Source: an uncultured Myxococcales bacterium (GTDB lineage Bacteria > Myxococcota_A > UBA9042 > DTJE01). From it: DNA of 64,000 nucleotides. The DNA lies in the NCBI GenBank assembly GCA_903857665.1, contig CAIOFV010000076.1, forward strand, positions 1 to 64,000, written 5' to 3'. Shown here in pieces: positions 1 through 10,300 of this stretch. The stretch's first letter is position 1. The number at the start of each line of letters is the position of its first letter. Under the pieces are notes generated by a model. The model had not been told where the DNA came from and made no database searches. It saw only the letters and a program-made list of their open reading frames with translations. Made by a program: the position numbers and the translations under genes.

Positions 1-85
1 CCCCAAAGGGCAGTACGCCCCAAAGGGCAGTAGGCCCCAAAGGGCAGTAGGCCCCAAAGGGCAGTAGGCCCCAAAGGGCCGTAGG
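1..85. repeat. 17-bp tandem repeat, five units
   Basis: Five head-to-tail copies of a 17-base unit (consensus ccccaaagggcagtagg) run from the first base. Units 2-4 are identical. Unit 1 differs at base 16 and unit 5 at base 12. The composition (runs of C, AAAGGG) is unlike anything else in the window. The array abuts intron-like sequence, so it probably belongs to the same foreign fragment as 86-365. It may continue beyond the window edge. Confidence 0.9.
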
Positions 86-365
86 CCTACCACTGTCCAT
101 CATGTGAGCCATCCCAACCAATACACCCCACCCGGAGGCCCCCCCGGAGTCCCCTCATATGGGCCCCCTACCATGATTCCTAAACCCCAACCCCCAACCC
201 TGTGCCCCCCTCCTCCCCTCAGGCCAGCCAGATCGCGCTGCACGACGCGGCCGAGGCCGGGCAGAGGGACTGCGCCGCGCTGCTCATCGACCGGCGCTCG
301 CAGGTCAACGCGGTGGACGAGGAGGGGCTGACGCCGCTGCACCTGGCCTGCCTGCTGGGCAAGCC
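86..365 (+). other. Vertebrate-like intron end plus ankyrin-repeat exon; probable chimeric contig end
   Basis: Bases 86-222 are C-rich non-coding sequence ending in a pyrimidine tract and AG at 221-222, the form of a eukaryotic 3' splice site. From 223 an open frame reads ASQIALHDAAEAGQRD and then EGLTPLHLACLLGK, which are textbook ankyrin-repeat signatures (TPLHLA). At about 361-370 the frame passes without a break into an Asp/Pro linker typical of the bacterial lipoproteins elsewhere in this window. No bacterial signal peptide or ribosome binding site precedes the ankyrin segment. Seen: tandem repeat, splice-site-like sequence, ankyrin motif. Inferred: a vertebrate (or other animal) DNA fragment misjoined to the bacterial contig. 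A native bacterial ankyrin gene is possible but would not explain the polypyrimidine-AG or the missing start. Confidence 0.65.
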
Positions 366-969
366 GGACGTGACGACCGTGACCGATGTGCCCGGGATCG
401 ACACGCCGGCGCCCGGGGACCTGCCCGGGACGGACGTGCCGATCGCGGACCTGCCGCAGACGGACGCGCCGCCCCCGGACATCGTTGCGATCGACGCCCC
501 GTCACCGGACGTGCCGCCACCGACGGATGCCCTCCCCGGCGACGACTCGCCGGCGGACCTGCCCGGCGTGGACGTTCCGCAGCCGGACCTGCCCGCGCCC
601 GACGCGGTGGCCGAGGACGTCCCCGTGCCGCAGGACCCGGGCCCGCCTCCCGCGACGCTGGGCGTGGTTTCCCCGGCGGACCTGCTGGCCGAGCTGGACC
701 ACAAGGACTTCCTGCTGATCAACGTCCACGTGCCCTACGCCGGCCAGATCCCGGGCACGGACACGAACCTCACCTACCTGGACGTGGACGCGATCGCCGC
801 CTACATCGGCGCGGACCTCGACACGAAGGCGGTCGTGTACTGCATGTCCAACTACATGAGCGGCATCGCGGGCAACGCGCTGGTCGCGAAGGGCTACCGC
901 GCCATCCGCTACCTGGACGGCGGCATGGGCGCCTGGAAGAACGCGGGATACCCGTTCGAAGCGCCCTAG
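366..969 (+). CDS. Rhodanese-like domain lipoprotein, 5' end missing
   Basis: This is the C-terminal part of a bacterial protein. About 95 residues are rich in Asp, Pro, Val and Ala with recurring DVP/DLP triplets, followed from about base 660 by a rhodanese fold. Visible features are the LLINVHVPYAGQIPGT segment, the catalytic-loop cysteine in VVYCMSNYMSG and the C-terminal GGMGAWKNAGYPFE. Rhodanese domains carry sulfur as a cysteine persulfide, or act as sulfurtransferases or sensors. The cysteine is present, so activity is plausible, but the loop is not the standard CRxGxR. Linkers of this kind in this window otherwise follow a lipobox, so the true start (signal peptide and Cys) was probably lost at the junction near 365. 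Stop is TAG at 967-969. It lies 194 bases before the macroglobulin gene. Confidence 0.7.
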
Positions 970-1163
970 CGCGATTTGCCGACGGCGCCCCCCCGCCCGG
1001 GGTTGGCGAGCCTCCCCGTGCCCATCGAATCATCCCCCCGCCTGCCCGTCAAACTCCAGCGCAGCGCCCGCGGGCCGATGGGCGATTCGTCGAACCGGAA
1101 ATCGAATGCGAGGTCTTGGGGTATAGTCGCTTCCATCGTCCCACGGCCCGCAAGGAGGCATCC

Positions 1164-4100
1164 ATGACGGCATGTCGCAGGGTCCTGTTAGCGTCCCTCG
1201 TGGTGGTGGCAACCGGCGTCGAAGGATGCACTTCCAGCCGAGCCGCCGAACTGGCCGCGCCCGACGCATCGGAGGCGCGGCCGGAGGGCAAGCCCGTGGC
1301 ATCGAAGACCTGGGGGGGCAAGGCGGGATCGGCCTGGAAGGACTGGGACACGCTGGTGGGCCAGCAGAAGTTCCAGGAAGCGGCGGACCTCGCCGCGCGC
1401 ATCCTGGACGACGCCCGGAAGTCCAACCGGCCCGAGGAGTGGGTGCGGGCGCTGGTGCGCGGGGTCCAGGCGCGGACCACGCTGCACGGCTATGAAACCG
1501 CCGTGCGGTTCCTGAAGGGCACGCCCTGGCCGGACGACCCGATCGCCCATGCCGTGCTGGGCCTCTACTACGCCTCGTCGCTGCAGCAGTACCTGGGCGG
1601 CTACGGGTGGGAAATCCGCCAGCGGGAAAAGGTCGCGTCGTCGGGCGCCGTCGATCTGAAGTCGTGGACGGCCGACCAGATTCGGGCAGAAGCGATGAAG
1701 TCCTTCGGCGACGCGTGGGCCCGGCGCGAATCGCTGGGCGCCCACCCCGCGTCGTACCTCGGCGAATACCTTCACCCGAACGACTTCCCGCAGGGCATCC
1801 GGCCGACGCTGCGCGACGCCGTGACATACCTGGCCGTGGAAGCGCTGGACGATTCGTCCGGATGGACACCCGAACAGTCGAACGAGGTCTTCCGGCTGGA
1901 CCTGGGCGCGCTGCTGGCCGCCGACGGGCCCGCGAAGCCCGACGCGATGGCGACGGAGGCCCACCCCCTGGCGTCCGCGGTCGCGCTGCTGGCGGACCTG
2001 GAATCGTGGCACGTTGCCAACGGCCGGCCCGAAGCGGCCCTGGAAGCCCGCCTGGAACGCCTGCGCCGCCTCTACGGGCACTTCGCCGAGGACGCCGACC
2101 ATGCGCGCATCCTGGTCGATCTGCGCGCCCGCATGGCGACGGCGCGCGACAAGCCCTGGTGGGCGATGGCGAAGGCCCAGGAAGCCGAGTTCCTGCGCGG
2201 CAGCGACGCGGCCGACTCGCAGGTGAAGGCCCGCGACGCGGCCCTCGAAGGCGCGAAGGCCTGGCCGCAGACCCCCGGCGGTTTGCGCTGCGCGTCGGTT
2301 GTGGCCCAGCTGGAAGCCCCGGCCTACGGCCTGGAAGGAATGGCGACCGACGGGCCCGGCAAGCGTTCCATCGCCGTGAACCATCGCAACCTGCCCGCGA
2401 TCCACTTCCGGGCCTGGTCGGTGGATATCGAGAAATTCGTACGCGGCGCCACGGACTGGTCGATCCTCCCGACCAGCCAGGACGTCATGCGCATGATGGG
2501 CGAGCGGAAGCCCGAGGCCGACTGGACCTCGGAACTGCCCGCGACGCCGGACCTGCGGGACCACCGGACGTACGTGACGCCGCCCCTCGGGCACACGGGG
2601 TTCTGGGTCGTCGTGGCCTCGGCACGGCCCGGGTTCACCGACAGCGACAACCAGAAGAGCGCGCTGCTGATGACGGTGGGCGATCTCGTCGTGATGCCCC
2701 GGGTTGCGGGCCAGACGGCGACCGTGCGCGTGGCGTCGGGCGCGACGGGCAAGCCGGTCGAGGGCGCCGATGTAACCTTGTACCGCCACGACTGGCAGCA
2801 GAAGCACCATCCCCTGAAAACGCTGCGCACCGGGCCGGACGGCATCGTCACCTTCGACGACGTGAAGGATGGCGACGGGCGTTCGCACTTCGTGGTGGCG
2901 CGCAAGGGCAACGACGTGGCCATCGACCCGTCGTTCCTGTACCTGAATCGTCCGTCCGTCGAGCAGGACGTGACCGCGTCGCTGGTCTACACGGATCGCA
3001 GCGTGTACCGGCCCGGCCAGAAGGTGCTGTTCAAGGTCGTCGCCTACCGGGGACGGCAGTCCCAGGGGCGCTTCAAGACGCTGCCGAACCAGCCCGTGGA
3101 GGTGACGCTCCACGACGCCAACGGCCAGGAGGCCGGCAGCCTGTCGCTGGTCACCAATGCGAACGGGACCGCGTCGGGCGAACTGGTGCTGCCGTCGGGC
3201 CGCCTGCTGGGCGAATGGAGCCTGCAGAGCAGCCTGAACGGCGGGGCGCAGATCCGGGTGGAGGAGTACAAGCGGCCCACCTTCGAGACGAAGTTGCTGG
3301 ACCCGGGCGCACCGCTGCGCCTGAACCGGCCAGCAACGCTGAAGGGCGAGGCCCGGTACTACTTCGGCCTCCCCGTCCCCTCGGGCAAGGTGGCCTGGAA
3401 GGTGACGCGCGAACCGCAATTCCCCTGGTGGTGGTGGTGGCGGCCCGCAGGCGCCGACCGCGTGCAGGTGGTGGCCAGCGGGACCGGTGCCGTGTCCCCC
3501 GAAGGGACGTTTGAAATCGCGTTCACGCCGGCCGCCGACGAGCGCCTGGGCGCGTCGGACTCGGGCGTCACGTACCGCTACCGCGCGGTCATCGACGTCA
3601 CCGACGAGGGCGGGGAGACGCGGACGGCCGAGCGGGCCTTCCGGCTGGGCTTCACGGCGGTCGAAGCGACGCTTGCGCTGGATCGGGGCTTCGTGGCCGC
3701 GAAGGGCGGCGCGAACATGGACGTGGTACGCACGGATCTGGACGGCGCGCCGGCGCCGGGCAAGGGGACCTGGACCCTGGTGCGCCTGGACGGGCCGGGA
3801 AAGGCGCTGCTGCCCGCGGACGTGCCCCTGCCCGCCGAGCGGGACCCGGAAAAGGCCCGCTTCCAGACCGAAGGCGACCGCGTGCGGCCACGGTGGGCGC
3901 CCGGCTACGACGTCGGCCGCACGATGCAGGCCTGGGCCGAGGGGTCGGAAGCGGCGCACGGGGAAACGACCCACGACGCGAAGGGCGTGGCCCGGATCGC
4001 GCTGCCGGCGCTGCCCGCGGGCGCCTGGCGCATGAAGTACCAGACCGTCGATGCGTTCGGCGCGACCTGCCGGGCCACGTCGGACTTCGTGGTGGCGGGC

Positions 4101-7100
4101 ACGGACGCCCCGGTGCCGCTGGCCGCGATGCTGCTGGCGGAGCAGCCGCGGGTCACCGTGGGCGGCACCGCGCGGATCCTGGCCCGGACCGGCCTGGCCG
4201 ACACCGCTGCACGGATGGAAGTCTGGCGCGCCGGGAAGATCGTGGACGTCCGCACGCTGCCTCCGGGCGCCCCTGCCGTGCAGGAAATCCCGGTGACGGA
4301 AGCGGACCGCGGCGGATTCACCGTGACGTTGACGGTGCTGCGGGACCACCAGGTGATCCGGCTGGAGCAGTCGGTGTTCGTCCCCTGGGACGACAAGGAA
4401 CTGAAGGTCGATTTCGCGACGTTCCGGGACCTGATGCGGCCCGGCGGCAAGGAAACCTGGACGGTCAAGGTGACGGGGCCGCAAGGGAAGGACACGGCCG
4501 TGGCCGCGGCCGAGGTGCTCGGCTACATGTACGACCGCAGCCTCGACGTCTTCGCACCCCACAACCCGCCGTCGCCGCTGGGCCTGTATCCCGGGCGGAC
4601 CGGCGCCGACGGCCTGCCATCGAACCTGGGCAGCGCGCCCGGCGTCTGGATCCGGTGCGACGGGTTCAAGCCCGCGCCGGGATACCCGTCGTTCAGCGGC
4701 GACACCCTGACGTTCTACGACGGGTACGGCATCGGCGGACCCGGGCGGCGGGCCTACCGGGGCGGCGTGATGCGCAAGATGGCCAGCTTCCAGACGAACT
4801 CCATGATGGCGCCGTCGGCTCCCATGATGATGGAGGCGGACGCGACGGTGGCAGCCGGGGAGAAGTCCGCGGGGCTGGCCCAGCGCGACGAAGCCTCGAA
4901 GGACGCCCGGATCCAGAAGCCGTTGCAGGCGGACGTCCCCGCGGACGGCAAGCCTGCCCCCGAATCGGCCCCCCTGCGCAGCGACTTTTCGGAGACCGCA
5001 TTCTGGCAGCCGCACCTGATCACCGGGAAGGATGGCACCGCGTCCATCTCGTTCACGGTGCCGGATTCGGTCACGTCCTGGAACGTCTGGGCCCACGCGA
5101 TCACCCGGGACATGGCGGGCGGCTCGGTGCACCGCGAATCCCGCAGCGCGAAGGACCTGATGGTACGGCCGTACACGCCGCGGTTCTTCCGGGAAGGCGA
5201 CCGGGCGGTGCTGAAGGTCGTGGTGAACAACGCCTCTTCCAAGGCCCTGGCGGGCACGCTGGCGCTGGACCTGTTCGACCCGGCCACCAGCCGCAGCCTG
5301 CTGGCGGATTTCGGGGTCAAGGCGGGCGACGCCCGGCGCGCGTTCAGGGTGCCGGCGGGCGGCGGCACGGACCTGTCCTTCGAACTGGCGGTGCCCGCAA
5401 AGGTGGGGACGGTGGCGGTCAAGGTCCAGGCGGTATCGGGCGACAATTCCGACGGCGAGTTGCGGCCCGTGCCCGTGCTGCCCGGGCGGATGCACCTGAT
5501 GCAGTCGCGGTTCGTCACGCTGAAGGACGCCGGCACGCGCACGATGACCTTCGCCGATCTGGCCCGTGGCGACGACCCGACGCTGGCCACCGAACAGATG
5601 GTCGTCACGGTGGACGCGCAACTGTTCTACTCGGTGCTGACCGCGCTGCCCTACCTGGTCAATTACCCCTACGAGTGCAGCGAGCAGACCCTCAACCGCT
5701 TCCTGTCCACCGGCATCCTGACGTCGATGTTCGACCGGTACCCGGCGGTGGCGAAGATGGCCGGGCAGATGGCGAAGCGGGACACGCAATTCGAGGCGTT
5801 CGACGCGCCCGATCCGAACCGCAAGATGGCGCTGGAGGAAACGCCCTGGCTGGTCGAGTCGAAGGGCGGCGACGCCGCGCCGGAAGACCTGATCAACGTG
5901 CTGGACCCGCGGATCGCTGGTGCCCAGCGCGACGGGGCGCTGGCGAAGCTGCAGAAGGCGCAGACCTCGTCGGGCGGCTTTCCCTGGTTCCCGGGTGGGC
6001 CGCCGTCGCCCTACATGACGCTGTACGTGGTGTACGGCTTCAGCAAGGCTCTGGAGTTCGGCGTGGACGTGCCGCGCGACGTGATCGTGCAGGCCTGGGC
6101 CTACCTGCACCGGCACTACCTGGACGAGATCGTCCGCGACATGAAGGCCCACGACGCAGGGTGGGAGTTCGTGACGTTCCTGAACTACGTGCTGTCCAAC
6201 TATCCCGACGAATCGTGGACCGGCGGCGTCTTCACGGCGGCCGAGCGCACGTCCATGCTGGATTTCGGGTTCAGGCACTGGAAGCAGCACTCGCCCTACC
6301 TGAAGGGCCAACTGGCGCTGACGTTGAAGCGCATGGGAAGGGAAAAGGATGGGCGACTGGTATGGGCCAGCGTGATGGACTCGGCGAAGACGGCCGAGGA
6401 CCAGGGCACGTTCTGGGCCCAGGAGGACCGGTCCTGGCTCTGGTACAACGACACCATCGAAACGCATGCGTTCGCGCTGCGCACTTCCATGGAACTGACG
6501 CCGGGTGACCCGAAGATCGACGGCATGGTCCTGTGGCTGTTCCTGAACAAGAAGTTGAACCACTGGAAGTCCACGCGGGCCACGGCGGAAGTCGTGTACT
6601 CGCTGGCGAGGTACCTCCAGGCGACCGAGCGGCTGGGCGTCGTCGAGGACGCGACGGTTGATGCCGGCGGGCAGACCACCACCTTCTCGTTCCAGCCCGA
6701 CAAGTACACCGGCAAGAAGAACCAGATCGTCATTCCCGGGGCGCATGTCGACCCGAAGCGGGACGCCACGATCACCGTGTCGTCCACCACGAAGGGCGTG
6801 AAGTTCGCGTCGGCCACCTGGCAGTTCGCGACGGACCGCCTGCCGCCCGAGGCACGGGGCGACTTCCTGGGCGTCACCCGGACCTTCTTCAAACGCGAGA
6901 CCGGGGGGAAGGAGGTGGTGCTGCGGCCGTTGAAGGACGGCGAGGCGATGGCCGTGGGCGACGAGGTGGAAGTGCACCTGGCGCTGACGTCGAAGCACCC
7001 GGTCGAATACGTGCACCTGCGGGACCCGCGCGGATCCGGGTTCGAGCCGGTGAACGTGACGTCGCGGTATCGCTGGGACCTGGGCCTCGGGTACTACGAG

Positions 7101-7313
7101 GAGGTCCGGGATTCGGGCCAGGATTTCTTCTTCGAGGCACTGCCCCAGGGCGAATTCACGTTCACGTACCGGGTGCGTGCGGCGATGGCCGGCACGTTCA
7201 AGGTGGCGCCCGCGACGGTGCAGCCGATGTACGCGCCCGAATTCAGCGCCTACTCGGCCGGGGACAAACTGGTCGTGGGCCCGCAGCAGGCGTTGTCAGT
7301 GTCGAACCCGTGA
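1164..7313 (+). CDS. Bacterial alpha-2-macroglobulin-like lipoprotein (YfaS type)
   Basis: This 2049-residue periplasmic protease trap is anchored as a lipoprotein. The start is the ATG at 1164, with AAGGAGG at 1152-1158. An in-frame codon at 1116 has no such site. The signal peptide ends in VEGC, a plausible lipobox. MG-type domains include YTDRSVYRPGQKVLFKV. A run of five Trp (near base 3427) lies in the strand region preceding the bait domain. The signature of the A2M core, ending PDSVTSWNVWAHA, sits near base 5070. The thioester motif CSEQ (Cys1505 to Gln1508) follows NYPYE, so covalent trapping of proteases is possible. A terpenoid-cyclase-like alpha/alpha domain follows. In many bacteria this gene pairs with pbpC, but here it is 45 bases ahead of recC. 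Confidence 0.93.
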   Translation: MTACRRVLLASLVVVATGVEGCTSSRAAELAAPDASEARPEGKPVASKTWGGKAGSAWKDWDTLVGQQKFQEAADLAARILDDARKSNRPEEWVRALVRGVQARTTLHGYETAVRFLKGTPWPDDPIAHAVLGLYYASSLQQYLGGYGWEIRQREKVASSGAVDLKSWTADQIRAEAMKSFGDAWARRESLGAHPASYLGEYLHPNDFPQGIRPTLRDAVTYLAVEALDDSSGWTPEQSNEVFRLDLGALLAADGPAKPDAMATEAHPLASAVALLADLESWHVANGRPEAALEARLERLRRLYGHFAEDADHARILVDLRARMATARDKPWWAMAKAQEAEFLRGSDAADSQVKARDAALEGAKAWPQTPGGLRCASVVAQLEAPAYGLEGMATDGPGKRSIAVNHRNLPAIHFRAWSVDIEKFVRGATDWSILPTSQDVMRMMGERKPEADWTSELPATPDLRDHRTYVTPPLGHTGFWVVVASARPGFTDSDNQKSALLMTVGDLVVMPRVAGQTATVRVASGATGKPVEGADVTLYRHDWQQKHHPLKTLRTGPDGIVTFDDVKDGDGRSHFVVARKGNDVAIDPSFLYLNRPSVEQDVTASLVYTDRSVYRPGQKVLFKVVAYRGRQSQGRFKTLPNQPVEVTLHDANGQEAGSLSLVTNANGTASGELVLPSGRLLGEWSLQSSLNGGAQIRVEEYKRPTFETKLLDPGAPLRLNRPATLKGEARYYFGLPVPSGKVAWKVTREPQFPWWWWWRPAGADRVQVVASGTGAVSPEGTFEIAFTPAADERLGASDSGVTYRYRAVIDVTDEGGETRTAERAFRLGFTAVEATLALDRGFVAAKGGANMDVVRTDLDGAPAPGKGTWTLVRLDGPGKALLPADVPLPAERDPEKARFQTEGDRVRPRWAPGYDVGRTMQAWAEGSEAAHGETTHDAKGVARIALPALPAGAWRMKYQTVDAFGATCRATSDFVVAGTDAPVPLAAMLLAEQPRVTVGGTARILARTGLADTAARMEVWRAGKIVDVRTLPPGAPAVQEIPVTEADRGGFTVTLTVLRDHQVIRLEQSVFVPWDDKELKVDFATFRDLMRPGGKETWTVKVTGPQGKDTAVAAAEVLGYMYDRSLDVFAPHNPPSPLGLYPGRTGADGLPSNLGSAPGVWIRCDGFKPAPGYPSFSGDTLTFYDGYGIGGPGRRAYRGGVMRKMASFQTNSMMAPSAPMMMEADATVAAGEKSAGLAQRDEASKDARIQKPLQADVPADGKPAPESAPLRSDFSETAFWQPHLITGKDGTASISFTVPDSVTSWNVWAHAITRDMAGGSVHRESRSAKDLMVRPYTPRFFREGDRAVLKVVVNNASSKALAGTLALDLFDPATSRSLLADFGVKAGDARRAFRVPAGGGTDLSFELAVPAKVGTVAVKVQAVSGDNSDGELRPVPVLPGRMHLMQSRFVTLKDAGTRTMTFADLARGDDPTLATEQMVVTVDAQLFYSVLTALPYLVNYPYECSEQTLNRFLSTGILTSMFDRYPAVAKMAGQMAKRDTQFEAFDAPDPNRKMALEETPWLVESKGGDAAPEDLINVLDPRIAGAQRDGALAKLQKAQTSSGGFPWFPGGPPSPYMTLYVVYGFSKALEFGVDVPRDVIVQAWAYLHRHYLDEIVRDMKAHDAGWEFVTFLNYVLSNYPDESWTGGVFTAAERTSMLDFGFRHWKQHSPYLKGQLALTLKRMGREKDGRLVWASVMDSAKTAEDQGTFWAQEDRSWLWYNDTIETHAFALRTSMELTPGDPKIDGMVLWLFLNKKLNHWKSTRATAEVVYSLARYLQATERLGVVEDATVDAGGQTTTFSFQPDKYTGKKNQIVIPGAHVDPKRDATITVSSTTKGVKFASATWQFATDRLPPEARGDFLGVTRTFFKRETGGKEVVLRPLKDGEAMAVGDEVEVHLALTSKHPVEYVHLRDPRGSGFEPVNVTSRYRWDLGLGYYEEVRDSGQDFFFEALPQGEFTFTYRVRAAMAGTFKVAPATVQPMYAPEFSAYSAGDKLVVGPQQALSVSNP

Positions 7314-7358
7314 TGCACGATCGCGTCCGCGCCCAGGAATTCCAGCCGAGGTCGATGC

Positions 7359-10300
7359 GTGCTGAAGGTCCACCGCAGCAACCGCGCTGAATCCCTGGCG
7401 ATGGCCCTCGCCGGGGTCCTGGCCCGGGGCGCCGACACGGCCGACGTCCTGTCCGAGGAAGTCGTCGTGGTCCCCAGTTCGGGCATGGAACGCTGGCTGT
7501 CGATGCGGATCGCGCAGCAGTCGCGGATCTGCGCGAACGTCCGGTTCCCGTTCCCGGCCAGCGTCGTCCAGGACGCGATGGTCGCCGCGCTGGGCCAGGG
7601 CCCGCGGGACGGGCACCGGGACGCGTGGGCCGGGCGACGGATCGCCTGGCGCATCGTGGCGGCGCTGAGGGAGCGGGTCGATACCGATCCCCGCTTCGCC
7701 CCGTTGCAGGCCTACCTGGGTCCTGGGCGCGGCACCGACGCTCCCATCGACACCCGCACCTGGGGCCTGGCGCGGCGCATCGCCGACGTGTTCGACGGCT
7801 ACCTCACGTATCGCCAGGGCCTGGTACTGGGCTGGCAGGCCGGGCCGGTCGCGGCCGAGGACATCGACGACTGGCAGCCGGAGTTGTGGCGCGCCGTCTG
7901 CGCGACGACCCCCTTCCCGCACCAGGCACAGGAAGCCGACCGCTTCTTCGAGGCCCTCGACACGCCATCGCCCGCCCTGGGGGACCTGCCGGCCCGCCTG
8001 TGCCTGTTCGGGATCTCGACACTGCCCCCGTTCTACCTGCAGGCGCTGCAGGCCCTGGCCCGCCATCGCGAAGTCCACCTGTTCACGGTGGACCCCTGCC
8101 GGTACTGGTGGGGCGACGTGCAGACGCCGTCCGAAAAGGCGCGGCGACGATGCAAGGGCAGGGGGACCAGCGACGCGGACCTCCACCTGGACGATGGGAA
8201 CCCCCTGCTGGCCTCGCTGGGCCTGCTGGGGCGCGACTTCCAGAACGTGCTGAACGGGGACGCGGGGCCGGGATACGACGACGTCGAGGACGCGCCGTTC
8301 CTGGACCCCCTGGTGGACGGGGAATCGCCGCGGCCCACGCTGCTGAACGTCGTCCAGTCGGACCTGCTGAACCTGCGAAACCGGCGCCCGGGGGCTTCGG
8401 ACCCGGACGCGCAGCCCTGCCGGCTGGACCCGGACGACTCATCGATTTCCGTCCATTCGTGCCACGGCCCCATGCGCCAGGTCGAGGTGCTGCACGACCT
8501 GCTGCTGGGGATGTTCGACGAGGACCCGACCCTGCAGCCCCGCGACGTCGTGGTGATGACCCCGGACATCGAGGCTTACAGCCCCCTGATCGAGGCGGTG
8601 TTCGCAGACGGCCGGCGGCCCGGTGGGCAGGCGGCCGACGGCACCCTGGGCCCGGGCTTTCCGACCCTGCCCTTCCACGTCGCCGATCGGGGCATGCGGC
8701 ACGAAAACCCGGTTGCCGAGGCCGTGTCCCGACTGCTGGAAATGCCCGACAAGCGGTTCGCTGCCTCGGAGGTGCTGGACCTGCTGACACTGGAACCGAT
8801 CCGACAGCGGTTCGGCGTGGGGGTGGACGACCTGCCCGCGATCCGCGACTGGATCGGGAACAGCGGGATCCGGTGGGGAATCGACGAAGACGACCGGCTG
8901 CGACACGACCAGCCCTGCACGCGCCAGAACACCTGGCGCTTCGGGCTGGACCGCCTGCTGCTGGGCCTGGCGATGCCCGGCGAGGACCGCCGGTATGCCG
9001 ACGTGCTGCCGCTGGACGCCGTGGAAGGCGGCGCGGCCGCGGGCCTGGGCCGGTTCGCGGAGTTCTGCGAAACGCTGTTCGAGGTCGTCCGGGGCCTGTC
9101 GCATCCCCGGCCCCTTGCCGGGTGGGCCGACGCTGTCGCGGCGCTGCTGCAAGCGATGGTCCGGGCCGGCCCCCGGGACGCGTGGCGAGTGCGCCAGGTC
9201 ATCGACGTCACGACCGGCATCGCGACCGAGGCCGAGGGCGCCTTCCAGGGGGACGTGGGACTGGACGCCTTCCGCTTGATCCTACAGGAAGGCTTCGCCG
9301 CGCCGCGGACCGCGACCGGCTTCCTGGGGGGGGCGGTGACCTTCTGCGCGATGGTGCCGTTGCGGGCCATCCCGTTCCGGGTCGTGTGCCTGCTGGGCAT
9401 GGACGACGAGGCCTTCCCCCGGCAGCGCGACCGGCTGGGGTTCGACCGGATCTCGGTGGGGCACCAACCGGGCGACCGCGACCCGCGGGATGACGACCGC
9501 TACCTGTTCCTGGAAGCGCTGCTGTCCGCACGCGACCGGCTGGCCGTCCTGTACACGGGCCGCAGCGTCCGTGACAACACCGCCCTGCCCCCCGCCGTGC
9601 CGCTGGCGGAACTGCTGGACGTGCTGGACGCCTCGTTCTACGTGGATGTCCCCGAGTCGGCTTCGCCGGCGGTGAAGGTTTCCAGCGGAAACCCCTTGCC
9701 TGCGCCTGCGCGCTCGGGGGGGGGGGATGTCCCCGAGTCGGCTTCGTCTTTGGCGGGAGTCTCCTTCGGAAACCCGTCGCCTCCACCTGCGCGCTCGGGC
9801 GGGACCGACGGCAGGCGCCCGGCCCGCACGATCGTGGTCCGCGATCACGCCCTTCAGCCGTTCAGCCCGCGCAACTTCGCCGCGGGACACGCCATCGGGT
9901 TCGACCGGCGGTACCTCGAGGGCGCGGTCCGGCTGGTCGGCCCCCGGGAGGACCCTCCCCCGCTGTTCGAGGGTCCGCTGGACGATCCGGTGATTGCCGG
10001 CGCCGACGGCACCACCGAGGACCTCGTGGTCACCCTGGACGCCCTGGTCCGCTTCGTCGGGAACCCGATCGAGCACCTGCTGAGGGAACGCCTGGGCCTT
10101 CACCTGGGCGAGGTGGCCGACGAGGTGAAGGACCGGGAACCCATCGAACTGGGATCGCTGGAAAGCTGGGCGATCGGCGATGCGGTGCTGTCCCTGCGCC
10201 TGGCCGGGGCCGACGCCGGGCAGGCCTTCGCCGTGGCGATGGGCCGGGGCGTCCTGCCGCCCGGGGCGCCGGGACGGGCCCTGTTTTCGGGGGTCCTGGA

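Noticed and set aside
202..969. A genuine ankyrin-rhodanese fusion protein.
   Set aside because: The ankyrin part is preceded by intron-like sequence and lacks a bacterial start or signal peptide; a chimeric join is simpler.
1188..7016. A 1942-codon open frame on the minus strand opposite the macroglobulin gene.
   Set aside because: Translation is low-complexity Arg/Gly/Pro/Val/His-rich with no domain; it results from very high GC at third positions of the real gene.
9645..9804. Simple minisatellite growth inside recC.
   Set aside because: The same unit occurs at 36089-36160 and 40757-40824, so it is dispersed and not only local duplication.
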